Shown: positions 10,763-23,037, counted from the first letter of the stretch. The stretch is 64,000 nt of DNA from Udeniomyces pyricola (GCA_039545295.1 BCIK01000013.1:62001-126000), one strand, 5' to 3'. The notes: a model not told the origin generated them from the letters alone. Translations and numbers: made by a program.

Positions 10763-13116
10763 CTACCTCCTCCTCCGCTCCAAGACCTGAAAGAAATCAC
10801 ACCCTCTCCCTGCAGCGACAGCTTCCTGATCGACCCGGATCGTCGTCGTCGACGTCGATAAGCGCGACGATGATGAAGATGAAAAAGATCCCTTCGACTC
10901 TCTCCTTCCGTCCTCATCCTCCTCTGCACGTACGTCGGGAGCATCAACAACGGCACCGAAAGACGCGTCGTGATCAACACTACCGAGATCACTGAAATTG
11001 AGTTTGTCGTTCTTACTACTACTACCACTACTATTGTTATCAGCGGGGACGACGACGACGGCGGGGGCTGGGCCGGCAGCGCCCGTCTTTCGAGTACACA
11101 TCCAGAAATGAGAAGTCGTAGGCAGACCTTCCAAAGGGTTGTACGACGACGACGACGACGACGTGGGATGATCACGCGGGATCGACTGCATGGGATCGAC
11201 GGACGCTACGACGCCTCTTGATACGTCTGCAACTTGGCCTTTGACATGTCTGGACGTCGAAGGAGTGGCTGATGTTGCTGTTGCTGTTGCTGCTGTCGGA
11301 CGCGGTGTATGAAGGGAGAGTTTCTGATCGGCTTTCAGACAGCTGAGGATGCAGGGGGCAAAGCGGATCGAAGTCGGCGGTTGGTTATTTTATATATGTT
11401 TCAGAGTGGGAAGGGGGGGCGGGGGAGTTGGAAGGAGCAAGTAGACCGATTCCAGTTGGATCGAGGGTTTGAGAACCGGCCGGGTTTCGAAAAGAAGGTT
11501 TGATCATAGTAGACATTACACACAATATAAGGAACATGATGTTCGAAGGGTTGGATGGTTTGGGGGGAAAAGAAAGGCAAGGTTGGAAGAAACAGGGTCA
11601 GCGTTTGAACTTGGCATCTCCCTACTCCCCCCCCCCCTCCCCCCAGCGGCCCCCAAAGCGGAAGGAATAGAAGACGAAAAAGAAGAAGAAAGAAGGGTTT
11701 GACGGCAAGAAAGAATCAAACGAACCAGGGCAAGCCGCATTTACATTTCGGCGTTCGCGCCGGGGAGAAATCCGGTCGATAGAATCTGTTTTATATATAT
11801 ATATCAGAATGTAGACCCATAATCCCAACAGATCATCGATCCCGCGCGTACGTACGCAGGATGGAACGAACAACGGACGTCGAGGGAAGAGGTAGAGAAT
11901 CAGAATGAGTTCATTTTACATGGATGCGACGACATCTAAGCTGATGATGACCCAAGGAAGAAGTCAGGAGGTTGGGTTTGATACGTTACCTAAACGTGAT
12001 TCCAATCCTACTCTTGCACCCTATTCTTCGCCCTCCATCAATTTCCCCCAATGTCCTTAATGACGCTCCCTCAGTACTACTACTATGACTACTTTCCCCA
12101 AACTTTCTCCCCGACTCGTCCCAAGCCGGTCGAAAGACATCGCCTCCAGATCTCTTGCCTCCTTTCGGGACGGAATGCTTGAATCGTTCCTGACACGGTG
12201 GGTGCATGACCAAGAGAGTGTTGTGCTCGAGCGGGAGATCGAACGTCTGCCTCGGCGTCCACGTCGGTCCGGATGTTTGATGAGAATGAGAAGGAGGAGG
12301 AGGAGGGGGAATTGTGAGGTGAAGACGAAAGGTACGCGTCGTACCGAGGGAGAGGGAGACGATGGTTGGGTTTGGACCGAGGTCTTTTTTTTTTTTGGGA
12401 GGAGTGCGAGTAGAAGGAAGGAGGGCAAGGACAAAGGGCAATAACGGAAAGGGGGGGGGGGGAGGATGAGAAGAATGGGAGGAGAAAGAAGGGTTTCACG
12501 ATTCAATCACCACAAGACGGACCCCAAGGATATCTAGGCCACAAAAGCAGGGAGGGGAGGAGTCAAACGGTAGCTAGATCTCGATGAAGAAAAAAAAACT
12601 CACAAGTCAGATGATCTGCGTGGGCTCCCACACTATTTCGTGCCCCCAAAGCCCAAAGAACAAGATCATACCCATGCAACGGAAATAACAAAAACAGCCA
12701 ACAAATAAAAAGAAAAGAAAAAAATCCAAGTCAATTAAAGCACACACGGATTAAGAAGCAAGCGATCCGGCCGGCCTTGTCTCTAGAAGGGATGCTTATC
12801 GACCCTATCAAACGAGATCGAATCCCTCCTCACACAATTCAACCCAACCCATCATGACCCACTCGCCTTATTTTTGAGTCGCTTCCTAGGATCAAAGTAT
12901 CAACCCCGTCCACACTCACCCTTGATCTAACCCATCGTACCGATTGACGGCACACACGTTCGCCTTCCAATCACCCTCGATGTACTCCCCTTCGAATCGG
13001 ACCGGACGTTTCTGGATTTCGGCGTTGACGATGGGTTCGATGAGGTCGGCGACTTGCTGAAGGAGCGGAGGAAATACCGGGGGAGGCTTCGTCCATTCGG
13101 CAACGGTGTTATTGAA

Positions 13117-13156
<40 letters not shown>

Positions 13157-14442
13157 GACATCGAATCAGGCAAAAGCATGATGATACGTGGATGAGAAAG
13201 AGTGAGTGAGTATCGACCTTTTGAATTGTCATGGGATTGAGGGGATAGACATCCGCACTGCAAGTGACGGATCAGAATCGGAAGCGGCCACCCGGAACTG
13301 GAATGAGAGTCCCCGAATGTCTATCTAAAAGGCATCATGAACGAGACTCACAGTCTTTGGCCGTCTCGGTGAGTTGGGAAGGGGTATATGCCGGCGGATG
13401 AGTAGACGAAGCATAGAACGTCGACTATAAAAAAATAAGAAGAAAAAGAAACACGTCGCAAGGGATTGGGATACAACCAGAAAGAAAGGAAGAAAGAAAG
13501 AAAGAAGGAAAACAACAACAACAAACGCCCATCATGGGTCAATAAATCATCGATCTATCCGTATATCTATATATATGTACTTTTGTGTGTGTACGTGTGT
13601 GTTCAGATGGCCTAACGAACCGTATGACTTGAGACGCTTTCCTTTCCACCAATGAACCACGTGATAGGTTTCCACTGCTCGCTCTCCCTCATCAGGTTCA
13701 AGTAGAGTGCTGAGGCAAGGCTCGGGGGGATGGGCGACGGCGGGATCGACACGATAAACGGCAAGTGTTTGTGGACCGAAGCGGGCGTGAGAAGCGTGAG
13801 GTGAGATAGTCGAGCAGGGAGTTTCGGTGGGGTTTGGGAGCTTGCGTTGGGAGCTTGCTGAAGCGAAGCTAGGGTCAGCTCTGGGAGGGTAAGGTCAATG
13901 ACGGTTGGTTTGGAAGTGGGATGGCAGGTAGTCGAGGTGGTAGTACTACAGCGGCTGGTTGAGGGTGGAAAGGCAGCCTCATCCTTCGTGTTGCTACTAC
14001 TACTAACACTACTGCTACTGGTACTCGTACTGATATCAGGACGGCAAAGTCGGCGAGGGGTCGGAATGAGTTTGGGCCTTTTCTGACGATGAGGATTGTC
14101 TGCGGGCGGCGATGATGGAGCCCTGGTAGTCGATGGATTAGATCCCTTGCCGATCAACCAATCTTTGATCTGGGACGATCCTCCCGAGACTGTGCGAGTA
14201 GGGCGACGAGCAGTGGACGTTCTGTTCGTGTGAGCGTTGGAGGTGTTTGGGGATGATGCCGTTGGATGATGGTGGTGGGATGGTAAGCGGTTGAGGCGGT
14301 CGAGGATCCGGCGAGCTGCGAGCTCGGGGTTAGCATTGACGTCGACGAGGGCGGTTAGGATGGTTTCCGTGGGGACATGGTGGGGTTCGAGGAGAGAATG
14401 GACGATGGCGAGGAGGGTGTCGGTGTCGGCTGTGTGGTCCAT
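10763..14442 (-). CDS. AlkB-family 2OG-Fe(II) dioxygenase with CUE-like and GRF zinc finger domains
   Basis: Order from the N-terminus: a CUE-like ubiquitin-binding helix bundle (residues about 6-45, LLAIVHSLLEPHHVPTETIL and ALVDVNANPELAARRIL); a disordered Ser/Thr/Pro linker; the AlkB core with VSIPPSPIP, NVCAVNRYDG, metal ligands His and Asp in VGAHADHLTYLGPNP, a second His in CQERFKHSVPK and the 2-oxoglutarate Arg in RIGITFRFYRPDF; then a GRF-type zinc finger (PKCKCGLPCC, HFWMCT, GCDFFQVLE). Such enzymes remove alkyl groups from DNA or RNA bases, and the GRF finger suggests nucleic acid binding. Donors GTTCGT are used at least twice. The joint between the exons near 13350 and 13260 and the poly-A-preceded acceptors near 13120 and 12385 are uncertain by a few bases. 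The GRF finger contains two long low-complexity inserts. The closest animal relatives would be ALKBH2/ALKBH3. Confidence 0.88.
12385..12396. repeat. Poly-T(12): A-tract just before a 3' splice site of the AlkB gene
   Basis: In the minus-strand transcript this reads (A)12 followed by G and then the exon that continues YLGPNP. It occupies the place where a pyrimidine tract would be expected. Confidence 0.75.
13120..13152. repeat. Poly-T(33): A-tract just before a 3' splice site of the AlkB gene
   Basis: In the minus-strand transcript (A)33 runs directly into the AG acceptor of the exon encoding FNNTVAEWTKPPPVFPPLL. The exact length affects the apparent reading frame at this joint, so the local splice model is uncertain. 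Confidence 0.75.
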
Positions 14443-14918
14443 GCTGGGTTATTGTATACGTTGGGTTAGGTTGGGTTGGGTGGAATGAGTGGTGTAGGAT
14501 GGAGCACTACTAGAGTATGAATGGCCGATTGTTATAGGTGGGAACGTGGATATATATATGTATATTTGAGTATACTATAACAAACATGTATATTCATGAT
14601 ATATTTATGATAAACAGATATTATATGGATATTATATATTATATATCATATATTATACTTGGACGCGTCGAATGTGAATTTGAACGGGCGAACCCGAAGA
14701 GTGAGTGATGATGGATGAGTCGAAATGGGTGGTGGCCAAAGTCAAGTGAGAGAAGGAAAAAGGATTCCATGTTTGCTTTTGGGTTTGACGTTGTCGCTTC
14801 TCCTACGCCCTCATCCATTCCTCCCTTGCCACATCAAGACTTCTTGCTTGTCTTGCACTCCCCATCCACCACCACCTCTGTTCCATAACACACCCACACT
14901 CTACACTTCACACCCATC
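14443..14918. promoter_or_regulatory. CGR1: Divergent promoter between the AlkB gene and CGR1
   Basis: A short 476-bp space between outward-facing ATGs. Its centre (about 14545-14660) is strongly AT-rich, with repeated TATATAT and ATATATTATAT words, unlike the GC-richer surroundings. This fits a shared promoter. No protein-coding signal was seen. Confidence 0.5.
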
Positions 14919-15798
14919 ATGAGCACTTCCACCTCCACCTCCTCCGCTCCTCCTCCCCCAACCGATATCCTCCCCCTCGGCAACTCGTCCGCCGGTCGGG
15001 TCTCGGGCAAATTCTGGAAGGCGCCCAAGACCGCTACCAAGTACGGCCTTTTTGCCCCGTTTCTTCTTCTTCTTCTTCTCCGCTCTCTTCTCAAACACAC
15101 CTCCCTATACCATCCTAGGCCTGGACCCATCCAATCTCTGGAGAACCAAACATCCCATCTGCCTTGGGGAAGAGGGACCCCCCCTTGGATGAATTCGATC
15201 CCTAGCACGTGTTCTCTTGCTGATCCATCCCATCGTCCGGTATTCCCCTTCCTCCCCTACCCGCAGGCGTTCGAACCTCATGCCCGGCGTCAAGACGACC
15301 TCCTGGGACGCTCGCATGGAGAAGCGTAAGAAGCAAGAGGCCATCAAGCTCCTTGAGACTCAGCTCAAGGACGAGAAGCTTGCCGAGGAGGAGAGGTTCG
15401 TTTTCTGGTTCCACTCCTCCTAGAGAGAGAGCGCAGGGCGCGCGTGAGGGGGGGAGACTCAATTAGCTTAGCTAACATAACGCGACGTTCCCGATACCAC
15501 CTTGTCTCTTCTTCCCTTTTTCTTTCTCGTCGTGGACATCGTTTGTTTACGTATAGGAAACGAGAAATCACGAAGGAGAGGAAAGCCCGAGTGGAAGAGA
15601 AGAAGCGTCTGGAGGAAATGGCGGCGAGGATGAGTGCCAAGAAGCTCCAGAGGATGAAGAAGGTTTGCATTATTGCCTTTCTTTCTTTCTTGTCTTTTCT
15701 ACACGCACGCATATGTACACGCGCTAACGGATCACCTCCTTTTCGTTTCAATCAAACCCCTCCAGAGGCTCGGCCGATCCAAGAAGATCAACGGCTAG
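14919..15798 (+). CDS. CGR1: rRNA-processing protein Cgr1
   Basis: Four exons (14919-15040, 15267-15395, 15557-15662, 15766-15798) join in frame to a 129-residue basic protein. After a Ser/Thr/Pro-rich start come the family signature GRVSGKFWKAPKTATK, then RSNLMPGVKTTSWDARMEKR, a long charged helix rich in Glu/Lys/Arg (KKQEAIKLLE..., KREITKERKARVEEKKRLEE) and the basic tail RLGRSKKING. Cgr1 is a nucleolar protein needed for 60S ribosomal subunit maturation and pre-rRNA processing, and the order and size match the family. The last exon is only 33 bases. Donors are GTACGG, GTTCGT and GTTTGC. The gene is divergent from the AlkB gene. Confidence 0.93.
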
Positions 15799-16641
15799 AT
15801 CCATTCACCCTTCCCTCACACTCACACGCCTCTCTCTCGCTCTCGCCTCTGTCTCCTCGGTCCCTCCTACTCACTTCCATCTCACGTTTTAGACTGCATC
15901 ACCTTTTGGTTTCTTTTAGTTTACTATGTACTTGTATCGCACATCTCTCGGCTTCCTTTCTCTCTCTCTCTGTACCCATGCATGACTATGCACTATCCTT
16001 CAATCCACCCTTGGTCTCTTGAACTGTTCATCATGAACCATTTGGGAAGGGAGGAAAGAAAGGCTTCATACTTCCTTTTTCTATCTTCCTCGTTCCCCTA
16101 GGGCTGATTTTGTGTTCTGACTCGGGAGGGCGGTAGATCCAGAGCCGATCCCTCTTCCCCCCCCCCCCCTTCTTCGAAACTAACGCGAATCGTTATGGAT
16201 CACGCTTCTCCGGTAACCTACTTGGGAAGGGGGGGGGGGGGCGCAAGTCTCGCACTTGACTGACGGAAGCTCGAGCTGGAGTAACTGACATGCCAACAAT
16301 AAACATCATCATAATAATAATAATAAAGAATTCGTTTCACATCGATCCGATCCATTCGGGCGATCCCATCGTTTTTTTTGTTTCTTTTTTTTTTCGTCTT
16401 TCTCCAAACCAACCCTTGCCAAGGTCGTCAACGGGCGGGAGAGTGCTGACTGACCGGGGAAAACCCGGATGTTAGATTTCTCAGCCCATCATGATGCATG
16501 AACCCCCCTCTCCTCCGCGTCCACAAACGTCCCAGTTCGTAGTCAGGCGGGCCCTCCATCAAGGGTTCACGAATGCACCCTCGCTTCAATCATGCACGAA
16601 GGCAGCGATGGGTACTCGACGTTAGGGTCTTCGTCGTCCTT

Positions 16642-16663
16642 TGTGTGTGTGTGTGTGTGTGTG
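16642..16663. repeat. GT dinucleotide microsatellite
   Basis: About eleven GT units in the intergenic region between CGR1 and the UNC93-like gene. Confidence 0.9.
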
Positions 16664-16973
16664 CGAGGGGGGGAAGGGCGTGTGTTGGCTTAGTCACGTG
16701 GTACGTCCTGAGTTAACGAGCGTGACTACTTGGCTAGCTAGTCCCTGATTGATCCATATCATACGTTTCCAACCTGCATGTCGAAAGATCCCCCTTCCCT
16801 CCCTGCCCTTCCGCGGACCTCGCGCGGTAAGCCAACTGTTTTCCCTCCTCCTCCTGCTGACCAGCCGGCGCGCGTGATTGGAACATACATCCCAAAGGAG
16901 ACAAGAAAAGAGAAAGGGAACGGATCAAAGCAGCTTACACAACTAGCAATCAACAGTAGCATGCACGTCGTTG

Positions 16974-16996
16974 TATATATATATATATATATATAT
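16974..16996. repeat. TA dinucleotide microsatellite
   Basis: About eleven TA units, non-coding, roughly 330 bases 3' of the UNC93-like stop codon. Confidence 0.9.
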
Positions 16997-17323
16997 CATA
17001 CGGATTGGTATATATGGATAGGTCCATCTCGCTTTTGACGCGCCACGCGACGTTCCTCATTGAGAATCCGGGAGGGAGGGAGGAGACGGCAACGTAGACA
17101 CCGAATCAAAGAAAAACAAAAACACAACAAAATCCCCAAAGAAAACGAAAAACAAAAACCAACGACGAGAAGAAGAAAAAGAAAAGGAAGGAAGACACAA
17201 GTCAACGAGAAGATAGAAGAAAGAAAAGAAAGGAACAAAAAAAAAAAGCCAAAGTTGCCACCGTAATGAGGCGCTAGATAGTCACCATCTTAAGCTAGCC
17301 TAAGTGCTTTCTATCATAAGCCA

Positions 17324-17588
17324 TCATGAATCCGCTCCGGCGCCGACTTTTTCCGGGACGACGTCCCCATTGTCCGTGACGGGTTCCTCGAGCGTAGTGT
17401 TTTGGATGCGAGCCCACAGCATGGGAGCCATGATGACAAGACCTGCGGCGCCGAGAACCCAGGTTCTGTTTCAATGGAAGGATCGGATAAGAAGTCAAAC
17501 CCCCATATTGCGCCGACGTGCGCGAGTGCAAGGACCGTCGTGTGATACCGGCCGGAAATGGATGGATAATATGTCCGAGGGTAAATTG

Positions 17589-17647
<59 letters not shown>

Positions 17648-20600
17648 GGAGTGAGCGGTCAGTTGAGCAGAACTGGTGATGATGAAAGAGAGAAAGGAAA
17701 AAGAACAATATGGGCGAGGCAGAGTGATGAAGGAGCGGATGAGAGTTGAACGAACACGATAAGCTCGTTCATAAACGAGACTAGAAGGGGGTCGGATCCA
17801 GAAGAGAGGAGGCAAAAGGAAAGAAGCAGATGGGTCAATATTGATAGTCCGACCCCATGCATTTGTCCTTCTTGACGAGGGGAAGCTATATAGTTCCCTT
17901 ATCGGATGTGTGACGGGTGTAGTATGGGAGGAAGGGGGGGAAAGAGAGAGAGATAAGGAGCTTACTTTTCAACGCATCGACTCGGAACAAAACAGCTGCG
18001 CCCGCACTCTGCAGAGCCTTGTAGAACCCCGCAAAGTAGGCGAGCTTACGAAGGTCATTCGACAGAGCACCCATCACCTTGAAGACCGATCCATGTCCGA
18101 AGAACAACGCGTCAAAGAATTCCCATCGGGTACGTTGGTCAGCCATGGATACGACCCGTAGTAAGGATACCGAACGCTGAAGCGAATACTAGAATTCAGG
18201 GCCGGCCGGCCGGTTGCCATAATGACGGGAGACAGTCAGACGTACGGCGTAAGCATAGGTTTGCCAAGCTGCATCGAATATCCCGTTGGCTGCCATCAGT
18301 ACGATGAGTCCAGGGTAACGGTTGCCGTGGACATCGATAGGAACCCATCCGGTAGAAGCAACCAGACTCGACCGAGTGTCTGGGATGCGGAATCGTACAA
18401 GAGGAAGAAAAGAAAGGAAAAAAAAAAACGATATCGAAAAAGGGGTTTAGTCGGGAAATCGAGGCAATATGAAGCGTTGGGATAAGCATCAACACGTATG
18501 CGCATGTACACGCAAGGGCGTGAAGACATATATGCATGTGCCTGAAACCGTGCTTACAAGAGCGTTGAACACTAAGATCGGAGCAACGACGCGATACGAC
18601 ATGGACAAACAGAAGAATCGGAGTCAGCGTCGATCGGCCTTTGACAACGCCATCTCGGCCCACAAAAAATCAAACCAAACTCTCACACATAGTTACCACT
18701 CCAAACGGCAAAGACGAGGGCAAAGAGAGCGACCCAGCCTCCGGCCATCCTCATCCGTCGGTTCATCAACTTGTTGTCAAGAAAGAGGCCCATCAAAGCG
18801 GATCCAAGCTGTTGATGTATCGAATCGCCAAGGTATCAGTAAACCGCCTTTTGATTTTGTTTTATCGCCGAACCGTTGTGGTCAAAGCGCAGACCCGAAG
18901 CAAAAGGCGACAAACAATCTGAGCGATCCAGTAGACAAGGTTGTTGAGCGTTCGAGCTCGAATGGAGAACAGACCCGAGCCGTTGTACGAATTGAATGTC
19001 CAAGTGTACCAGACGTTACTCGTGAAGAAGAAAGGCCACATCAGAACAATCATCTGTCAAGTGTAAGAATCAGCGTTGTTAGCATGCGTGTACGAGAATT
19101 AGACGTGGCAGACACGCATGAAACCGCCGGCTGAAGCCGAGATAATAGGCAAGAAACAAGAGGACGTACTCGGTCATGCGTCAGAGCAAACAAAAGCCCC
19201 TTGATTTCGCTCTTCCACGTGGGTTGCGGCTAATCATTGAACCGACGATACAAACCAAGTAAAGTTTAACTGAGCAAGGTTGTTCAAGAGATATCAGTAC
19301 ATCAGATGAATATGACCAAGCGGCGTACGTACGGGTACAACAGGCGATGTTCCATCGCTTCGAACGACGTAGCTTGGAGGCGACATGAAGAATGGGATTG
19401 CCGCACCAAGTAAGGTGATGATGAGGAACGCCTGATACGGAGTCGGATGTGAAGGAGCATAAAAGACAAATGTTAATGGACAGATTCGCAACCCAGAAGG
19501 GGGACGAGGGGGGGGGGGGGTATATGTATGTATGGAAGGGCTGCTCACAATGTACGTGCTTCCGCCGACAGCAGATGCCTCTCCCGAGTTCCAGTTTTGA
19601 CCAAGAGGGATGGATGATCCAATGACGGCGCCCAGATTGAAGATGGCCCAAAAGATGGCGATGTAGCGGCCTTTGGTGTCCTCTGTGCTATAGGCCATCA
19701 TGAGGGCACCTGCTCACCCCAGACGCACGACAACTCGGTGATCAGTATTTGAACGTTTCGACATATCGTTCATGGATCCAGGGTCTCGTAGGAGATAGAC
19801 AAACCCTGAGCCGTCCAGAGCATACCCGCACAGCATCCGAGGATAGCCCCAGCGGCCTGGGTGATTAAGATGAAGATGAGATGAGAAGAGAAGAAAGATC
19901 AGTTCAGGAATAAGACCTCGCGAAGCACAGGGCAAATCACATATGGAATATTTTAGTACGATGACAAAATTCTCTCTTGCCGCCGTCTGAGAGACGACGG
20001 TCGAGTAGAGTGCGGCGATGTAGAGCGAGTATCCGAGACTGCCCAAAGACAGCGTCAGGCGGGGTCCGAGTTTGTTGACGATCGAACCACCAAAGAAACC
20101 GAACACTGTTACGAAGGAACAGACAAGACGAGAAGCATGTCAGTTGATCGTCTGGAGATGCGTGAAGAATGAAATTTCGTCGATACTACGTTGCGGAAGA
20201 ACGTGACAAGGAGGCATGTTTACCAGCGAAAGTAGAATACAGAGCAACGTTGCCGTTATCGGCCGTCTTTGCGTCGCTCTTGCCACCTCCTCCCAGTCCA
20301 CTGAGAGCCTGATACCCTTGCATAGTCATGTCGAAGCATAGTGTCCAGAAGTGAAGGCATATCAGGTCGGAGGGGTTATATATATATATTCGCGGGTCGG
20401 TGGAGGCGATGCATAACGAAGCGGAAGAGGGAGGAGGCTTCAGTCAGTCACACGACCGGAACTCATCCCTTCGGGTTCATCCGAAGAGGAGGTCTTGTGA
20501 GCAGATGCCGGCCGAGGACGACGTACGTTGAACATGCCGGGCTAGAGAAGGAAGGAACGGGAAGAGTGTGAATCAGACAAATACACTCTGCTCGACTGAG

Positions 20601-20966
20601 TCGATCCTGGCTGAACACACGACAAGGATAAACGACTCACACAAGCGAAGCAAACCAATGAAACAAGCACGAGCTGCACGAGTGGATCCAAAGGCCCAAG
20701 TCGAGCGGGGAAGCTTATCAAAGATCAGCATCGACCCATCCAGTTTATGCCACATCTCAAACACCACTGAAGAATTGTAGCATCCATCGAACCTGAACTA
20801 TAGCCTTGTCTGCGAATCCCCTCAAGCCGGATCTCCGTGGTCGGTCATGTGCGGTGAAAGACGTTGGCGGGCCGGCATGAGTGGCCTCGAGGACGTGGGT
20901 GGTGGTGCGGAGCTGATCGTGGTCGGCACTATCGCTTGGCGAATCGACTTTTTTGATCTCGTTCAT
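17324..20966 (-). CDS. UNC93-like major facilitator superfamily membrane protein
   Basis: A gene of about ten exons encoding a polytopic membrane protein of the fungal UNC93/DUF895 branch of the MFS. Diagnostic segments in order: LVLVSLVCFA, PGMFN (near 20540), ALSGLGGGGKSDAKTADNG (near 20280), FGFFGGSIVNKLGPRLTLSL (near 20070), LGCCAGMLWTAQG (near 19840), MMAYSTEDTKGRYIAIFWAI (near 19690), FLIITLLGAAIPFFM (near 19400), LRKLAYFAGFYKALQSAGAA (near 18040) and a last membrane helix WVLGAAGLVIMAPMLWARI, ending in an acidic cytosolic tail and TGA at 17324. The first about 45 residues are hydrophilic. Fungal members are uncharacterised transporters or channel-associated proteins and the substrate is unknown. 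The ATG at 20966 is the first methionine in frame. A 58-base A/G homopolymer pair lies in the last intron. Confidence 0.88.
17589..17646. repeat. Poly-A(24) directly followed by poly-G(34)
   Basis: In the transcript of the overlapping minus-strand UNC93-like gene this reads about 34 C then 24 U, a 58-base pure pyrimidine tract inside the last intron. Both strands could form unusual structures (G-tract). Lengths are sensitive to sequencing error. Confidence 0.9.
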
Positions 20967-22442
20967 GACGACCAATTAAGGGTATACTGTACTGGGAGGA
21001 AGGGTGGGGTCGGTGTGGGTATCGCTACTCTTATCAACGCGTATGGGTTAGAATGGGTGGTGGGAAGAAGAGGGCCGAAAAGAAGCTGCTAGCTGATTAT
21101 TGAAACTGTTGCCGTATCTCACGCAGCGCGCCAATCGACAATCGATAGACAACCCCTGTTCCGGTCCGGTCGCGTGTGTCACCAGATGATCGATGAACAA
21201 ATCAATTACACATATATGGTATCGCCGGTTTGCGTTGCTAATATTCACTATTCACTCAATTGATACAATCGGTTTTGTTCCATACGCCATACCAGAATAA
21301 GTATCAACGACATACATAATATCGATCTATCACATGGTCTATAACAAAGCCCAGTTGAGACTGATGTATGATCATCTTCGGTCGGTTCTCAGTCGTGATA
21401 TACATACACCTGAATGTTAACATATATCCGCCAACTCCGCCGACTTGAGCATGCCGGAGCATAATTATCTAACTCACGGACGTCGGACCCTCGATCGGTA
21501 CCGGTGTCATTCATTACCATACACCCGGTGCGTTCATAATCATGAGATTCCGGTCCGGCCGATCATTGCTCGACGAGAACACATCAACACCACAATGCAC
21601 AACGGTCGGGCACGTAATAGCTGCAATTAATATAGCCTAGAAACTCAATGACCTTGCACATGAATCGAGGCGTAAAAGAAGAGAAAGGAAAGAAAAAAAA
21701 AAAGCAAAAACAAAGAAAAGCAAACACGCGAGAGTCGAGTCGATGAGGATCGAACGAGAGAAAGAGACGCAAAGGGGGAGGGGGGGGGGCAAAGTCATAG
21801 GAGAAGAGGACAAGAAGAGATGGTCGAAGCTAGCTAAAGAACATGATGGGAATTTAAAAGAAAGAGAGATCGTTGCAGTCATAGAGCTGAAGTCGAAAAA
21901 GGAAGAGGGGTTGGCATAGGGAGGTGGCTAGGGGTGAAGGAGGCGCAAAGTAAAATAATAACAAAAGATAGAATGGAAACAGAGGGAGAGAGATGAGACG
22001 TGTCAAATGATCCGAAAGAAAAAAGATTGAGCGTCGACGACAAAGATCGATCAAGCTACTAGAGAGCATCAAAGGCACGGACGATCGTTTCTACGTATGT
22101 GCAGGGGCAATCCAAAGGAGACGAAGAAACAGACAACGATTAAAAGTCATTCAGGAAGAATGAGCGACCTGTAAGCAGTCGGAGGGATGGTGAAAAGACA
22201 GGCACATGAACAGAGGGAGGATGAAGAGAACGAGAGGCAGTTGATGGGAAAAGGGAGACGAGCTGAGATGCAGGTACAACTGACGACAACACGAGAGGAG
22301 AAGAAAAGGAAACAGAAGAAGAGCGAAGCACAAGGAAAGAAAAGAAACGCAGATAGAAATGCATGTGGGGCGTCTCGAAGGGGTAGGTGGGTCGGGAGCA
22401 TAGAGAGTAAGGAAGAGAGTCACAACCAACGGCAAACTCCTA
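20967..22442. other. Long intergenic region between UNC93-like and MED25 genes
   Basis: The part next to 20966 must hold the UNC93-like promoter and the part next to 22443 the MED25 3' region. About 21640-22430 is purine-rich on the + strand, with many GAGA/AAAG words, giving spurious Ser/Leu/Phe-rich frames on the other strand. No protein family is recognisable. AT-rich words such as CATATATGG and ACATATATCC occur near 21210 and 21420. Confidence 0.55.
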
Positions 22443-22470
22443 TCAAGGCCAGCCTTTACCAGCTTGATGT

Positions 22471-22505
<35 letters not shown>

Positions 22506-22997
22506 TTGCTGTTGCTGTCGAATAAGCATCTGGATTTGTTCGTTCGTCAGGGAGCCCATTCCCATGTTCCCACCACTACTAGCTCCTCCGCCATAGCCAC
22601 CGCTCACAGCGCCGTTCGCGCCGCCGCCGCGAGGGTTGAAGTTGCTGCTAGCGAGGTTCAACGACAGGTTTGGGGGGGCAGCAACAGGTTTAGGTTGTTG
22701 TTGCTGCTGCTGCTGTTGCTGCTGGAGTTGGTGTTGCTGCTGCTGCTGCTGCTTTTGGTGCTGTTGTTGCTGTTGAAGGAATTGGAGTTGTTGGAGCTGT
22801 TGGAGCTGAGGCGTGAGCTGCTGCTGTTGTTGAGGAGCTTGGAATTGTCGTTGTTGGTGTTGCTGCTGCAGTTGTTGCTGTGTCGGCTGAGCAACAGGCG
22901 CTGGGTTCGGCTGGCCATCTTGACGGGGCTGCATGCCGGCGGCACGCATTTGGTTAAAGAGTAGCTGTTGCTGTTGATAGGCCGAGTTGCTAGCGAG

Positions 22998-23037
<40 letters not shown>

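Larger units (their letters stand above)
15799..17323. other. Convergent intergenic region with microsatellites
   Basis: This is 1.5 kb between the stops of CGR1 (+) and the UNC93-like gene (-). It contains CT-rich sequence, C and G runs (16158-16170, 16228-16241), an AT-rich CATAATAATAATAATAA block near 16310, and GT and TA microsatellites. A TGATGCATGA word is at about 16495. No protein with family resemblance was found on either strand. Confidence 0.6.

Noticed and set aside
22464..22964. A + strand frame rich in Leu
   Set aside because: It is the antisense reading of the polyglutamine codons of MED25 (CTG/TTG), not a gene.
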